64,000 nucleotides of DNA from Rotaria sp. Silwood1 (taxonomy: Eukaryota; Rotifera; Eurotatoria; Philodinida; Philodinidae), in the NCBI GenBank assembly GCA_905250075.1, contig CAJNOP010000112.1, positions 170,486-234,485 of the forward strand, written 5' to 3'. Below, piece by piece: positions 1 through 18,627 of the stretch (its first letter is position 1; each line of letters starts with the position of its first letter). The notes under the pieces are model-generated. The model worked only from the letters and a program-made list of their open reading frames with translations, searched no databases and had not been told where the DNA came from. A program made the position numbers and the translations under genes.

Positions 1-296
1 AGAGTGTTACCGATGATGACATCAGTCGAAGAATGTCCTAAGGTCGTCAAGATTAGGAAAGCAGGCGTATGTTTTCAAGAATTAATGAACAACAGAAAGT
101 TAAAAAATACTGGAAGTCTGCTAGAGAAAAACAATAATTTGACGAGATTGAACAGCGAGACATTCTTACATCAATCTTTATCAAAGAGCTTTGATAAAGA
201 AGAATATAGTAGTCACTGATAATTTCTTCTGACAACATGTGTCCTCTTGATCTGAAGTATCAACTTAAGAAATAATGATATATAATTTATTTTTAG
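1..296. other. intron or 5' flank of RBM17-like gene
   Basis: No exon could be recognised here. The stretch ends in a T-rich tract and an AG acceptor at 295-296 that opens the first recognised RBM17-like exon. A 71-codon frame at 4-219 has no similarity I can name. Upstream exons of the gene are expected to lie outside the window. Confidence 0.4.
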
Positions 297-1241
297 TGTG
301 GCTGCTGTTGCTAAAATGATGGCTAAAATGGGTTATCGAGATTGTTGAAAAAACAAGTAAACGTGGTGGCAAAATTGTACATGAAAAAGAATTCCCAAAT
401 AAAGGTAAATAATTAATTAAATCCAAAATAGATTATATCAATATATTTTTAGATACAATTTTACTTCCACCGCCACCACCTCCTCCTCCACCAACAATAG
501 CACCTCCTTCCATTATTATTCCAAAAGGTGATTCCGGTATAAATATAGCTGATGAATTAAAAGGAGCAACGAAAGTTATTTTACTTAAAGTATGAATATA
601 TTTAAAAGAAAATTCAATGTATTTTATTACTTAATTTTCTTTTAAGAATATGGTTGGTCCTGGTGAAGTTGATGATTTACTTGATAGTAAAATTTTTTTT
701 TCTAGTTTATTTCGAAGATATTTTAATTTTTGTTTGATTTTTAAGGTGAAACAAAAGAAGAATGTCAAAAATATGGTGAAGTTGACAAATGTCTTATATA
801 TGAAGTATGTATATGAAAAAATTTGATATGTATTTCTTATTAAATTTTTTAATTTTAAAAGATTCCTGAAGCACCTGAAGATGAAGCTGTACGAATATTT
901 GATGAATTTAAACGAGTTGAATCAGCTATTAAAGGTAAGTTATCTAATATCTAGTTGAATGGTTTCTTTCGATTGAAATTCTTTGGTATTGGGTTCGAAT
1001 CTTCATTGAGGAAAATCTTTGCTATGATGATTTAAATGATAGGTATGATATAAAAATTCATGATTCCATATCATAGAGCCAAAAAATAACTGTCTGAGCA
1101 AAGATATATTGATATTTATTATTTTAATGAATTTTAGCTGTTGTCGCTATGAATGGACGATATTTTGGTGGACGTGTTGTTAAAGCAAAATTTTACAATT
1201 TTGATAAATTTCGTCAATTTGATTTGGCTGATGATTCTTGA
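297..1241 (+). CDS. RBM17: RBM17/SPF45 splicing factor, 3' part; frame broken in G-patch
   Basis: Likely homologue of RBM17 (SPF45), a nuclear splicing factor with a G-patch and a C-terminal RRM of the UHM type that binds ULM peptides of other splicing factors. Exons read: 297-404, 453-589, 647-686, 746-804, 862-934 and 1138-1241. The RRM reads through the last four exons: ILLKNMVGPGEV, then ETKEECQKYGEVDKCLIYE, IPEAPEDEAVRIF and finally NGRYFGGRVVKAKFYN ending in DLADDS and TGA. A proline run precedes it at 465-500. In the first exon the G-patch begins well (AKMMAKMGYR) and resumes at EKTSKRGGKI, but about 16 residues with the glycine core are absent and the two halves are in different frames across 340/341. 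It is therefore a pseudogene, an assembly error, or a mutated allele. The 5' exons are missing. The next gene starts 147 bp downstream on the same strand. Confidence 0.78.
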
Positions 1242-1388
1242 TAGAAAACAATCTTATCTCATATGTTTTATGTCTTTTGTACAGTTTATGTGATGATGTT
1301 TACAAACAAACAGAAAAAAAAAGAAATTGAGAAAACAAAAGTTTGAAGTTATTGTTTTCTTTGTCGTTTTATTTTGTGTTTTCAGATT

Positions 1389-7111
<5,723 letters not shown>

Positions 7112-10100
7112 ACAATTTATTTTAAATATTATGTTAATTTTTTTTTAAATCAAAAAACTAATCTAATTTAATATTTTAAATTAAAAAAAAAATATGTTTT
7201 TCGAGTTGTGTAGAATGTATAGGGCAAAAGTTCTACAGAAATTTTGTGTTTTTTTTTGTATAACGTTACAGTTCAATATCGTAGAGACATTCGTTGGAAA
7301 GAGCAAAATGGCTAGTACAAAAATATATAATAAAAAAATCTGAGAATAAAAGATATCGAGAATTTCTTCCAGAATTGTGCTTTTTGCAATATATTTATTT
7401 GATCTTATTCATTCGAGCATTATAAATATATAGCTATTCATTATAACGAATATTTGTGTTTGATAATAAAATAATTGATCTTGCTTAGAAGACACAAAAC
7501 AATAAATAGTTTAATTAAAAATTTCATACAACTTTGATAATACGAAAACAATGTTTTTTTTTGTCTGAATATCTCAGTATCGTATTTCAAAGTAAATTGA
7601 TTAGTAAATGAAAGTTTGCATATCTATGGGCCCATGAGAAATGAAATTTGTAACGTTTTACTTTTCTTTACAATCTTCCCTCTTGAAGAAAAATTTTTGC
7701 TTTTTGACTGTGATCATTTCTAATAAAAAAAAAGTCATGGATATCAGAGAATGTTATGACAGCATTTATGTTCACTATTGTAAAATACATAGAATAATTC
7801 GTTTTTTTCTTAGGAGGACATTATTAATATCCTGTTCTTATGTTTAAAAAACTAGGAGCATGTTAATAAACAGATAATATTTGTTTTTATTGAATGAAGT
7901 TTTTATAATCTTCGAGAAACATTTTCGATCGAATTCTTCTATGAGATTTATACACTAGACATATTACTCTTTCTAACACACAAGCGATAAAGTCTCTATA
8001 ATATTGCATTGGAATACTATATAAAAAAACAAAATTCATGCAGAAACTTGTGTTCCATCGATTATTATTGAACATAGACAAGATTTTCTTTTCCAGATTG
8101 CAACAGTTGTTGTAGTGGTTCACAATTTGTTTAACTAAAATAATAATAAAAAGTACATTTTTGTATTCTTCCACAGTTTCAAACTACAAAACTCATCATA
8201 CTGCGATAATATGTTTCAAATATCACACGGAATGGAAATGTTCAAAGAAACTGAGAGGATGATAAATGATAAAAATATTTATAACATGATTATTTTAGAA
8301 ATAAAACTTTTGTAATTCAAATATAATTGCTTGAAATAAGTAAATCTTTAACAGCAGTACTAAAGTGATAAAAGGAATGAATCAAAATTAATTGTAATAT
8401 TCAATTGTATTGTAAATTATCCAGCAATGTAACGGCTAGGATCATTTTATTTAAGTTAAATGTTTACTGTCTACTAATAGCTTAGAAAATTATCTTCTGC
8501 TTGCTGTAATTTTTTTAAACATCTTCTCATATTATATTCATATTTTTTTCTCATGGACATTCGTGAAATGAAACCTCAACACATTCGATAATGGATATTA
8601 AAAAAATAATTAAATAACAAATTTCAATAGATACTAATAAATCAAAATTGCTCATAAAATAGTAGTATATTATTTTTCAAATCTTAAATTAAACCGTAGT
8701 AAACATATTGTGATAAATAAGGATTAATAACTAGTCAATCAATGTCAGTATCTATCATCCGATTATAAACTACTATAAAACACAATCTATGTATATATAT
8801 AGTTTCTTTTCATTTAACTTAAAAATAAACCTGGATTATTTTGCCATTGTTTTCATAAATTATCAAATGTAATATGAAAGTTTACACCCTGAGATTATTT
8901 TTACTTTTGATGAATAAACTAGAGTCTCGCGGAACAATCCTTAAACTCGAGAAAATTGAATTTCTCTCGCGCTGCACAACAATCGAAATCGGAACGAACG
9001 TGATTCGAGACTTAAAAAAAAGTATAAGTATATAAGAAAGTTTTTAAGTTAAAATCACATCAGTACTTTCAATGTTTCAATTCATTTTTTCTCTACCTCA
9101 TCATCATCTATTGGTATATAATTAGTTCAAATAGATTGATAAACAAGACGTTCTTTATGAATATCAGTATAAATGATGGAAAAAACACTAGAGTACAATC
9201 TAAAATAAATATATTTTTGATTAAAATAAACAATTTAAATAATAGTCCAGATCCGGAATATTATACATAATGTTATTATTCTATTATTTTGATTGACAAT
9301 AATAAGCAATTCAAATAATTCAGATTATAGTTATAATAACTAATGGCTAAGTTTGAACACATAAATCTCAGATTGAATACGTCAATAAATTATGATATAG
9401 TCAATCTTTTGACTTTGACTTAGATTAGAAAATAAGATCAAATCGCATTGTAAATTGCACTATTTAAGATTTTATCGATAATAAATCACCTACCTTTTTT
9501 TAGTTTGATTGTTTAACAATGACAAGTACAATTAATCAATTGCTACTTTAACATGTCAACAAAAAATCCTTGCACTTAGTGTGTATTTTATAATGACAAG
9601 ATTAATTTCATTTTTTTTTGCTTTTTGTTTTTCTCCACGATGAAAAGACGAAAATATTCAATAAGAATTCGTGTAAAATTTCTCCTTGTTAAAATTGATG
9701 AAATTTTTTTTTTTTTTTATTCTTTAATTCGTTCTGCATTTCATTAGTAGAAATTATGCGAAAAAGCATAATAATAGTATTCAATCGTAAATGTTCATAT
9801 TTTAATTCTAATAATCATTAGAAACTATTTTATGAAATATTTAATGCATGATTTGAAATAAAAATGAAATGAATGATGAAATCAAACAAATAGAATTTTT
9901 TGTTTTTGGTTGATTTTTAAAATACATAAATTGAATAGAAATTTCTGTCTTTACCGTTCAACTTTGACAAAAGCGACTACTCAATTTTGATAAACATAGA
10001 TTATCATTTACATCAATTGTTCAATCTTCATTTCTTTTTTCTCTATGTTTATATAACATTTCGTACATATCAACATGAACAAGTCAAATACAAATAATCT

Positions 10101-10644
10101 TCTTTTTTTCTTTTTGTTCAATAGATTATGTAGTTCGCTTATATTACATTTCTGTATGTGAAAACTACAATAAAAAATGTTTAGCTGTCTTCTCATATAT
10201 ATCGTATGTATATTTATATATGATGCATTCTTCGAGTTCAAACTGTATATGATAAATCGGACCTGACAAGACCATTTAAAGATGAATGCGAGAAAGCCTA
10301 GGTTAATGTTACTTATCATTAGATTGACTCGAGAGAAAAAAGGAAAAAAGATACGCTCACTACTCTCATTTATGATTAAAAAAAATATTGTGAATTGTCG
10401 ATAGGCGTGGACCATTGCCCATTAATGGACGGCGTAAGAAAGAAGTTTCTCACCTTTTCATCAAGCATGCATTTACCACGGTCCAATGATTAGTCATTTT
10501 GAACGCTGAACATTGCATACAAATATATTCACATCAGTTCACTTTTGTATGTGAGAAATATCGACAAGAAAAAGGTACGTTGTAAAAATCATTACACGCG
10601 TCAGTTTCTCATCATAACCATCATTTGATCAAGCGACTTTTATC
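7112..10644. other. intergenic, no gene recognised
   Basis: AT-rich spacer of 3.5 kb between TBC1D23 and the proline-rich gene. Only short unsupported frames occur. The one compositional outlier is a CpG-richer patch with nested inverted symmetry near 8930-9013. Promoter elements of the downstream gene should lie in the last few hundred bases but none can be assigned. Confidence 0.5.
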
Positions 10645-12763
10645 ATGGCATTACTTGAAGATCCAACAATTCAACGTATACTTAATGAAGTTAATAAAGC
10701 AGCTAGTGGTGGAATCTTTGGTCTTGCTGGTAATTATATTTCTGAATCACCAAAGCCCATGACACAAATTAATCCATCAAAAATCAATAATTTCTACACT
10801 CAACAGCAACAACACCAACAAGCACCACTTTTTTATCCAACACCAGATATGTTTGGTATTGATAGTGTATCCAATTATGATCAAAATCTTGATCTAAATT
10901 CATTGGAAACTATTGTACCAATAGCTACACCAAATAATTTTGATCTATATAGTTCAGGTTATTATAATACAATGCCACAAAATATTATGTCACCATATGA
11001 AAATTATAAAAATGATATATTAAATACTAGTAATAATAATAATAATAATAATCATAATAATAATAATAATACAATTAAACAAATACGTCGAACATCAAGT
11101 GTTTCATCAACAAATAATGATATATTATTAGATCATCATCGTCATCAAGAATATCCAACAATACCACCAAAATTAACATCAGCTGTACCGAATCTTGGTT
11201 TAAATTTACGTATATCACCACAATTAGATTCAATACCTGTCAATATAGGTGAAACAATTGATGAAGCTATACAAAATGAAACAACAGATATAGCAACAGC
11301 GTCAATTGATTTATTAGCTGATAAAGATGATAGTAATTCCTTACCACCAAATAATAATCATGATGAAATTGATCCACCACCTCATATATGTAAAGAAGTA
11401 TTTTTAATTTAGATGTTTTTATGTATTTTATCATTTTTAGCTTCAGCTGGTAGAATTTTCTATGATCCAAATCCTCAAATAATTCAACGTAAAGGTTCAA
11501 ATTCAGTAACATATAAACAAAATATCATTGTTCGTTTTTTACAACCACCGCCAATTCCAAATGCTGGTCCACTTGTTATCAAAGAAGTCGATTTAAAAAA
11601 TAACAATCATCAATCAATCTTTTATGTTTTTTTTTTTTTTATTTTTATCTTTCAGATAAGTCCTCCACAACAACCACCATTACCACCTTTAGTTATTAAA
11701 CGTAAAATAATTTTTTCTTTGTTTTTCTTATATGTTTACCATCTTCTGTTTAGAACGTCCAACACCACCAAAAACTCCACCACCACTTATTATTCGTGAA
11801 AAACCACCACCACTTCCATCAACTCTTGCAACAAAAGTGATAACTCGGTAAATTAAATGTATATGTATATTTAATTTGACAAAAAAAAAACAATCAAAAT
11901 TTGCCTTTTGTCTTTAAAGACATTTGCCACCTGATCCAACTCCACCACGAGCTGTAATTATAGAACGTTTACCACCATTACCACCTAAACCACGAGATAT
12001 TATAATTGAACGTTGGCTACCATATGAAGTAATCAATCAAAAACGTAAAGTTGTTGTAGAACATGTTCAAAAAACTTCTAAAGAATATCCACAACCAAAA
12101 AATGTTATCATAACGTACATAAGACTTCTTGACAAAGAGTATTTTTCTTTTATATTTTTTATCTTATATAGTTATGAACCTGTTCATGCAAAAGTTGAAC
12201 GTCATTTTCAAAAACAAAGTGTTATTCGTGAAGATCCTCAAGCATATACAAATCGTTTTGGTGATCAATTAGTTGATTCAACCGCTGTTCTTGAACAAGC
12301 TCGTGCTGCCGGAGTTCTTGAAGATCTTGTAAAAGAATTATTTTTTTATTTTTTTTAATGAAAAGTTTTGATTTTCATAGTACATATATTATATTTAGGA
12401 TCCACCAGCATCATTTCTTACAGCTACAACTCATAGTGTTGCTGTAGGTACAGATTATGAAACAATAATAAAAACAACTGATGAACATGAACAGGAACAA
12501 AACAATAATAATAATAATAAGGATCAACAAGAAGAAAAAGAAATTATTCCAACATCTCTTGAAAATATTCAAGATGATGATGTTTTTGTTGAAGAAAATG
12601 TTACACCTTTCTATATGAATTCAGGTATTTATATAAAATTGAAAATAATTATTATTAATGTTTTTTTTTTGTTTGTTTTGTTTAAGGTGAAAGTCTTCAA
12701 CAAACACTTCATCGTTTAGGTATTGAAATACCAGACAATATCTTACATGAACATCATTTTTGA
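10645..12763 (+). CDS. proline-rich ERLPPLPPKPRD-type repeat protein, function unknown
   Basis: Eight exons: 10645-11389, 11441-11586, 11656-11701, 11754-11847, 11920-12114, 12172-12328, 12399-12624, 12687-12763, giving 561 aa. The N-terminal 250 residues are Asn/Gln/Ser-rich and probably disordered, with an Asn run at about codons 131-146. The middle (about 255-400) carries a regular series in which PP(x)PP motifs alternate with short hydrophobic-basic blocks: RIFYDPNPQIIQRKG, IIVRFLQPPPIP, PPLVIK, TPPPLIIREKPPPLP, AVIIERLPPLPPKPRD, IIIERWLPYE. The C-terminal 160 residues are acidic. I have a general impression that similar proline/ERWLPY repeats occur in other eukaryotes, but I cannot name the family or a function. 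No signal peptide or membrane segment is seen. The donor of intron 2 (GTCGAT) is non-consensus and that 69-bp intron is open and in frame, so retention is possible. Confidence 0.82.
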
Positions 12764-14443
12764 GATTGATATAACAATCTCAAAACATTTTCTTAGTTCT
12801 TTACGCTCTTTTTCTTTCATTTGTATTTTTCTATAGTTATCGTTTAGTAGAAAAGAAAAATTTGGTTTTTTTTCTATATATATGTATCTGTATACGTTTA
12901 ATGTGATTAATAACAGAAAAAAATAAAAATGTGAATTCATTGTTCACATACGATTTTTTTCATCAACTACCAAATGAACAAGTATTCAATATTTACTGTT
13001 CTTTTTGGTTGAAATTGTAAAATAAATGATTGACTTAGAAGTTGAGAGGACATAAATATATCATTAGTTACTGATTTCATGTTGTTTTTTGTTGATTTGA
13101 TTGAATGACACAAACCAGATGATATGGGTAGTTGACCGAGGACATCATAAAACAAAATGAAGTCAACTGGTTTTTATTGAGTACTTTAAAGAATTAAATC
13201 GAATCAATTAATATTATGAAGTATCCGAAAATTCTTTTTTGTCATGTAGTGATAATTAATTTTTAAACCTTCGGATTAGATGGCTGTCACCACGTAAGTC
13301 TGATTAATAATCGGATTTGTTATTTCTACGTTCCCTTAATCTAGAGATGTGCAGAGTTATACTACTCTGCTAGATGGGGTAGTGTCAGGGTAAGAAAATT
13401 TTTGTCAGTTAGATAGGAATGTGTAGTTTCAGTGAAAATACTGAGATACTGACACTGACTTTGTTGACACACTCATACGATATGAATATGTACGTAAATC
13501 AGTGAACACCGATCTCAGTGTAGTTAGTATAAATTTCTGGTGAATAGTTTACTGAAACTGTACATTTCTAGCTCAGTCTGTATTTGTCTGGTTTCAACCA
13601 AAATCTATTCCCTCCAGTGAACATCCGGGACCACTAAAAATTTTTGAGAAAAAGCTGAGTTATTCAAATGTATGATCTGTTTCTTTTTTTGTATTGAACA
13701 ACAGTTCATTAACAAAGCGTATGAGAAGAGTTTTAGCAGAACTTTTTTGGTAGATCTGAAGATTTTGCAATAATCAGAATCACGTAAAGAGTAAGTTCTT
13801 GGATTCAACATTTTATTCAGATTTTCTTCTTTGGAGAGGTGTGTCCACCTTAGAGAGGACTAACCCGATACTCGGAGGATCGTTCTCTGCTGGGCTCTCA
13901 CGTTGGATAAAACACTGATCAAATCGTTATGGATCCTTCGTTCTGAGTACATATCATACAAACAATACACATAACATACAGTTTACGATTCATATGTTTC
14001 ACTTATGTATAAATAAAACACCCCGAAATTCCTATATGGAACTCTTTGAAAAAGCCATTATAATTCACTTCACATCGAAAATTCGTAACAAACGTTCGGA
14101 CGTCTAATTATATTCAACTCTCGCATTATTTCCTCGGACTAACATTATGGATGATTATTTATAAATATGAGTATGGTAAGGAATGAAAGATCTCGTTGTT
14201 ATTTATCATAATCAGTAAGTGTTTTTTGTTGAGTGTTTGAATTAGTCTAGCAAAAATAGAAAATACTTGAATGAAAAATGTTCTTTAAAATCTTACGTAT
14301 TCTTACTTGTGAAAGAAGAATCTGTTGTTGATTACTAAGGAAAAAGAAAATTAAAATATTTCTTAAATAAAACATAAAAGAAAGCAATGGAGAAAATGTT
14401 TGAAGAAGTTTTTAGTTAAATGATTCAATTGAAAAGAAAGACT

Positions 14444-14522
14444 GCTGGGTGTGGGTGGGTATGAGTGTAGTTCTTCTATCCGTCGCAACCCACACCCGTA
14501 CACCCATCCAACACCCACAACC
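14444..14522. repeat. GT/AC-rich imperfect inverted repeat
   Basis: A run of TGGGTGTGGGTGGGT on one side faces ACCCACACCC and ACACCCAC motifs on the other, so the strand can fold back on itself. It is clearly richer in G and C than its surroundings. No flanking target duplication was seen. Confidence 0.5.
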
Positions 14523-14659
14523 TGCTCCAAAATCCCTAGTTTTGCGAATTTGAGAACATTTTAACGCAACGCGAAGGTGATATTCCAAATCAGCCCGTAA
14601 AAGTGCATCGAATTATATACATCAGCTTGTGTTTTCAGGGGAAAAAATCAGTGTCTCGA

Positions 14660-15165
14660 CATCGACAAGATTTTGAAAACCAGCCTTCCGTATTTTTCAA
14701 ACATTACAAAGAGTTTCAGTGCGATTGATCTCAAACTTTTGCTGATTATTTCTTCGTATCGAGTCCATCGTTGGTCATAGCACCATTTTGTAGCGTTGAT
14801 CACAGTTGATGCTACAGGTCTCCCCAAAACCAAGATTTTTGCCCCCGAATCTCTATTTTTGTAAAGAAGACATCATTTTGATGCAAGCCTATATGATAGA
14901 TATTTGGAATTAGCTCATTGAACTGAACCGAACCTTCTATAATAAAAAGCGCTTTTTAGGACATATATTTCTGACTATTATGCTAAAAATCTTCTCGAAA
15001 ATTGACTTTCACAATTTTGTAAACATTACAAATAGTTTCAATCGAATGCAACTCAAACTTTGAACAAATATTATCCTTGTAGATTCTATCGTTGTTTATA
15101 CTGCCAAAAAGCATTAGTGAACGTCGATTAAATTACAGGTTTACACAAAGTCCCAGTTTTTTCCT
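14660..15165. repeat. two diverged direct repeats, ~325 bp apart
   Basis: The segment around 14690-14825 (AAACATTACAAAGAGTTTCA, CTCAAACTTTTG, CCATCGTTG, CTACAGGT) recurs around 15015-15145 as AAACATTACAAATAGTTTCA, CTCAAACTTTG, CTATCGTTG and TTACAGGT. Order and spacing are kept, which supports common origin. The reading frames of the two copies are not jointly conserved, so this does not look like a coding duplication. Confidence 0.55.
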
Positions 15166-18100
15166 TAAAATAGCATCCGAGCGAAAGAACTAAGTCGAAT
15201 GATGTGCGGAACAATATATTTCATAACAAAAAAAATTTTTCAAAAAAATGTGACAAAGGTCCTCTGCGGTAAATTTTTGCGAAGAGTCTCTTTTTAAGAA
15301 ATGGTTTGTTTTCTTAGAGTTGATTTTTCAAATGATATATAACCATTTCTGAACAATAAAAATTCGTGTCCGAGCATGAAAGCTACATGCTCCCCTGCTA
15401 TGTGAAAATTGCCCAGTGTAAGTCGTTTGCTTTTATTTGGTTATAAATCAGATAGTGTACATTCTTCTTTCTCTATTATGTAAACAAACTTATTATATCA
15501 CTTTTTTTCCAAATACATACACAGAACGGGTTAGTAACTTCACTAGAAATCGCAAGTTTCATTATTTGTTTTTTTGTCAAAAACGATCGTAATAATTAGT
15601 AAATGATTGTATCAAAACGAACAAGTTACATATGTGTTAAGACATTATTCTTTTGATGAATGTTTCTTTGTCATTTCATCTACATCTATATTAATGATAT
15701 ACTTTTAATAAAAATAAAAATTAAATAAAAAAGAAATAAAGGAGATGAAATATTCGTTTTCCTATAATAACCACATTCATGTTATTTCAAAAATTTTCTT
15801 TTATTTTTCGTAGAAAAAGTTGTATGAGCATTTGATGTAACGTAGCAAAGTTACAGACAAGTATCTCATGTACAAAATATAGACATTAAAACACTTTTTA
15901 CGAAGTATTCAACACTGATATGAATGATACCATAAGGAAGGACATAATAGTGGTAACATATATAAGTTGGTTTAATAATGTACTTGTTTTTTGTTGTAGG
16001 TTTCAATAAAACATGTAGTTGATGGGTAACCGAAACACGTGATCTACTTCTCACACTCACACAACAATATTCTATGATTAGAGTATTAGGTATTCAGAGT
16101 GCGGATGAGGATAAAGAGAACACCTACACTTCACATTCATATTCGATTGAGCCAATGAATAGTTCTATGTGTTCATATATGAATGCATGAGAAGATAATT
16201 ATACAAATTGTATCTTGAACTCATAGAGTGGAAGTTCCTTTATATAAGACATATCTTAAAATAGAAACTTTATGCAAATTTGCACGTCATTTTCATTATT
16301 TTTTTCAATATTTTTCGGAAACTATTAATTGTACCGATGTTTAATCTTTCTATTGCTGAAAATCGTACATAGTCACCTCCTATTGTTGTCAAAATATTCG
16401 TTTGATTCTCATGACACTGGCAATGGAGAAATAAGCAATTGAATCTACATAAAAGAGCGAAAAAACATGTACGTTTGATTACATCTGCATAACAGGAAGA
16501 ATTTCAAATAAAATTGACGAGGAAGTATTCCCGGGTGCTTCCATTTGATTTCAATAACCTTTTGCGCATGGATATAATATATTGTCCTAGAAAAAATCCT
16601 TGAAATATTTATGTTTTTATCTTTTCCTTCAACAGTTATGAATATTATTATGTAACTCTTATCATGCATCATATATAATATTAAGAAACACGTTAATCAA
16701 TTAAAATGCGCATAAAAAGTCAGAAAATTAGTTTGTTCTGATGTTGTTTTTTTGATATCTATTATATTCATAGTAAACACTGTTATAATTGATACGAGAT
16801 GGCTAATGACAGGATGCCTTGAAAATACTGGTAAAACTGGAATAGAAAAATAACAAGTATGTAATGAGTAGACCATTATCGAACAATAACTGAACCCTTG
16901 AGCAATACAAAAAAATCATTACGTGAAGTAATGTGTTGTATGACCTTCCTCTAGAAAACAAAATTCTATAAAGACACTGAAATTTCTGTCAATACAATAG
17001 ATATTGAAAAATAACATCAGTAAAAACAATTTTCTAACTTTTTATTTGCATTTTGGTTAACTGTCGAGTTTTTAAATATTGTATGTTAATGCACTATAGT
17101 ATATAGGTTATCTATATGCAAAAAATAGCAAAGAAACCAGAGATGGATGTCTTGAAAGATTCTCTCATCAATGAGAAATATATCTCTAAAATAATTATTT
17201 CAAATTTCAACTTGAATTGTTTAAAATATTCAAAATATTATAAAGAATTCTAATGACAACAAATGAAACTTCGAAATGAATATAGCAAATGTTAATCAAT
17301 ATTTTTTCTTAAATTCTAAAAACTCGATTATGAATAATACCCTCATGTTCCATACATAACACAAACTCTTTATCTAATTCAATAGAAATATTTTCGATTT
17401 ATCTACCAACAATAAAGAAGACATGGCTTACGTTTTTTTTTCTTCATCTAATACTATTAATATTATTGATTTTGATTATTTTTCAGAAAAATTCACTTCG
17501 TGAACAAAATATGTATTCATTCATTTTTCTGGCATTTAAAGAGAGGTGGTATACTATGATCAAATTGTTTCAAAATGTTCGAAACAAAGTAATTGTACAG
17601 AACAGAATACTATTTTTGTTCAATTTTTGTATTTTGATTGAAATTCTTTTACATTCAAAGTCCAAAACGCTTTTTAATTGATCAGTTACAAAATGCACTA
17701 TTTACTTTTCTCTTTTATCTTGTATGAAAGGACTAATTGTAATTGTCATGCAAACTAATTCTTTAGTGGAAATGTATAGATTTTGAGTGCTATGATATTT
17801 CGCTTATTCTACTATCTAGACGTATCTCGAGATCTAGAGAAAAACTAATGACTGTGGCAAAACCACAATGTTGTTGTATACGAATAATTTTGGACTTTTT
17901 GATAAACTATGTTGATAGTAGTTCAATTTTACCACAGAATGATAATCTGAAAAGTTTTGACTCTAATCAATTGTCTTTTAGTATTTGAAAAATTAGTGAA
18001 TATTTTCTGTGTTTGTCAAATATATGTACACATATTACCAGACTTGTTTGAAAATATTCATTATCTACATACAACAAGAATCATTAAGCATCTGATATTC

Positions 18101-18627
18101 AGCAATATTCTATTCTCATTCTTCATGCTCCAAATGATTTCATTTCGAATTACGACAAGAAAAATTTTAATTTAATCAAATTTTCATTGATTAGTATTAT
18201 AAAAAATTTTATTGGTTGTACAAATAATTCTGTATTTACACCATAGCATCAATTATAAGTTGAAAAGTTTTATTTTCTAACATATGGTTCTGTAGTTTGT
18301 CAAAGCTATCAAAAATAACCTTGTCGTCAATGTCGACAATGTTTCATGTTTATCATTATTGTCTATTGCAGCTTTGTTGTCTAGACATTTTCGTTTATTC
18401 GATGTTGAACCATTTTAAAGGACAGTTTATCAATTTAGCAATGATCATTCAATTTCCTTATCCTTTTCCTTTCGCTTAATCTCTTATCATAGTTTTTGTT
18501 TTCTAAACCTATGTACCTCAGAATACTTATATTGTAGTATTTGCTCTAGTAACAATCGGAAAATGTTTTTCTCATTCTTTATTAATTTTTGTTTTATTAA
18601 GCAAATAATAAGATTTCTCAGGAGAAC

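Larger units (their letters stand above)
12764..18627. other. gene-poor intergenic region with diverged repeats
   Basis: About 5.9 kb with no gene recognised. It holds a GT/AC-rich imperfect hairpin at 14444-14522 and two diverged direct copies of a ~180-bp sequence at about 14660-14840 and 14985-15165. The remainder is AT-rich with only short unsupported frames. Confidence 0.5.
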
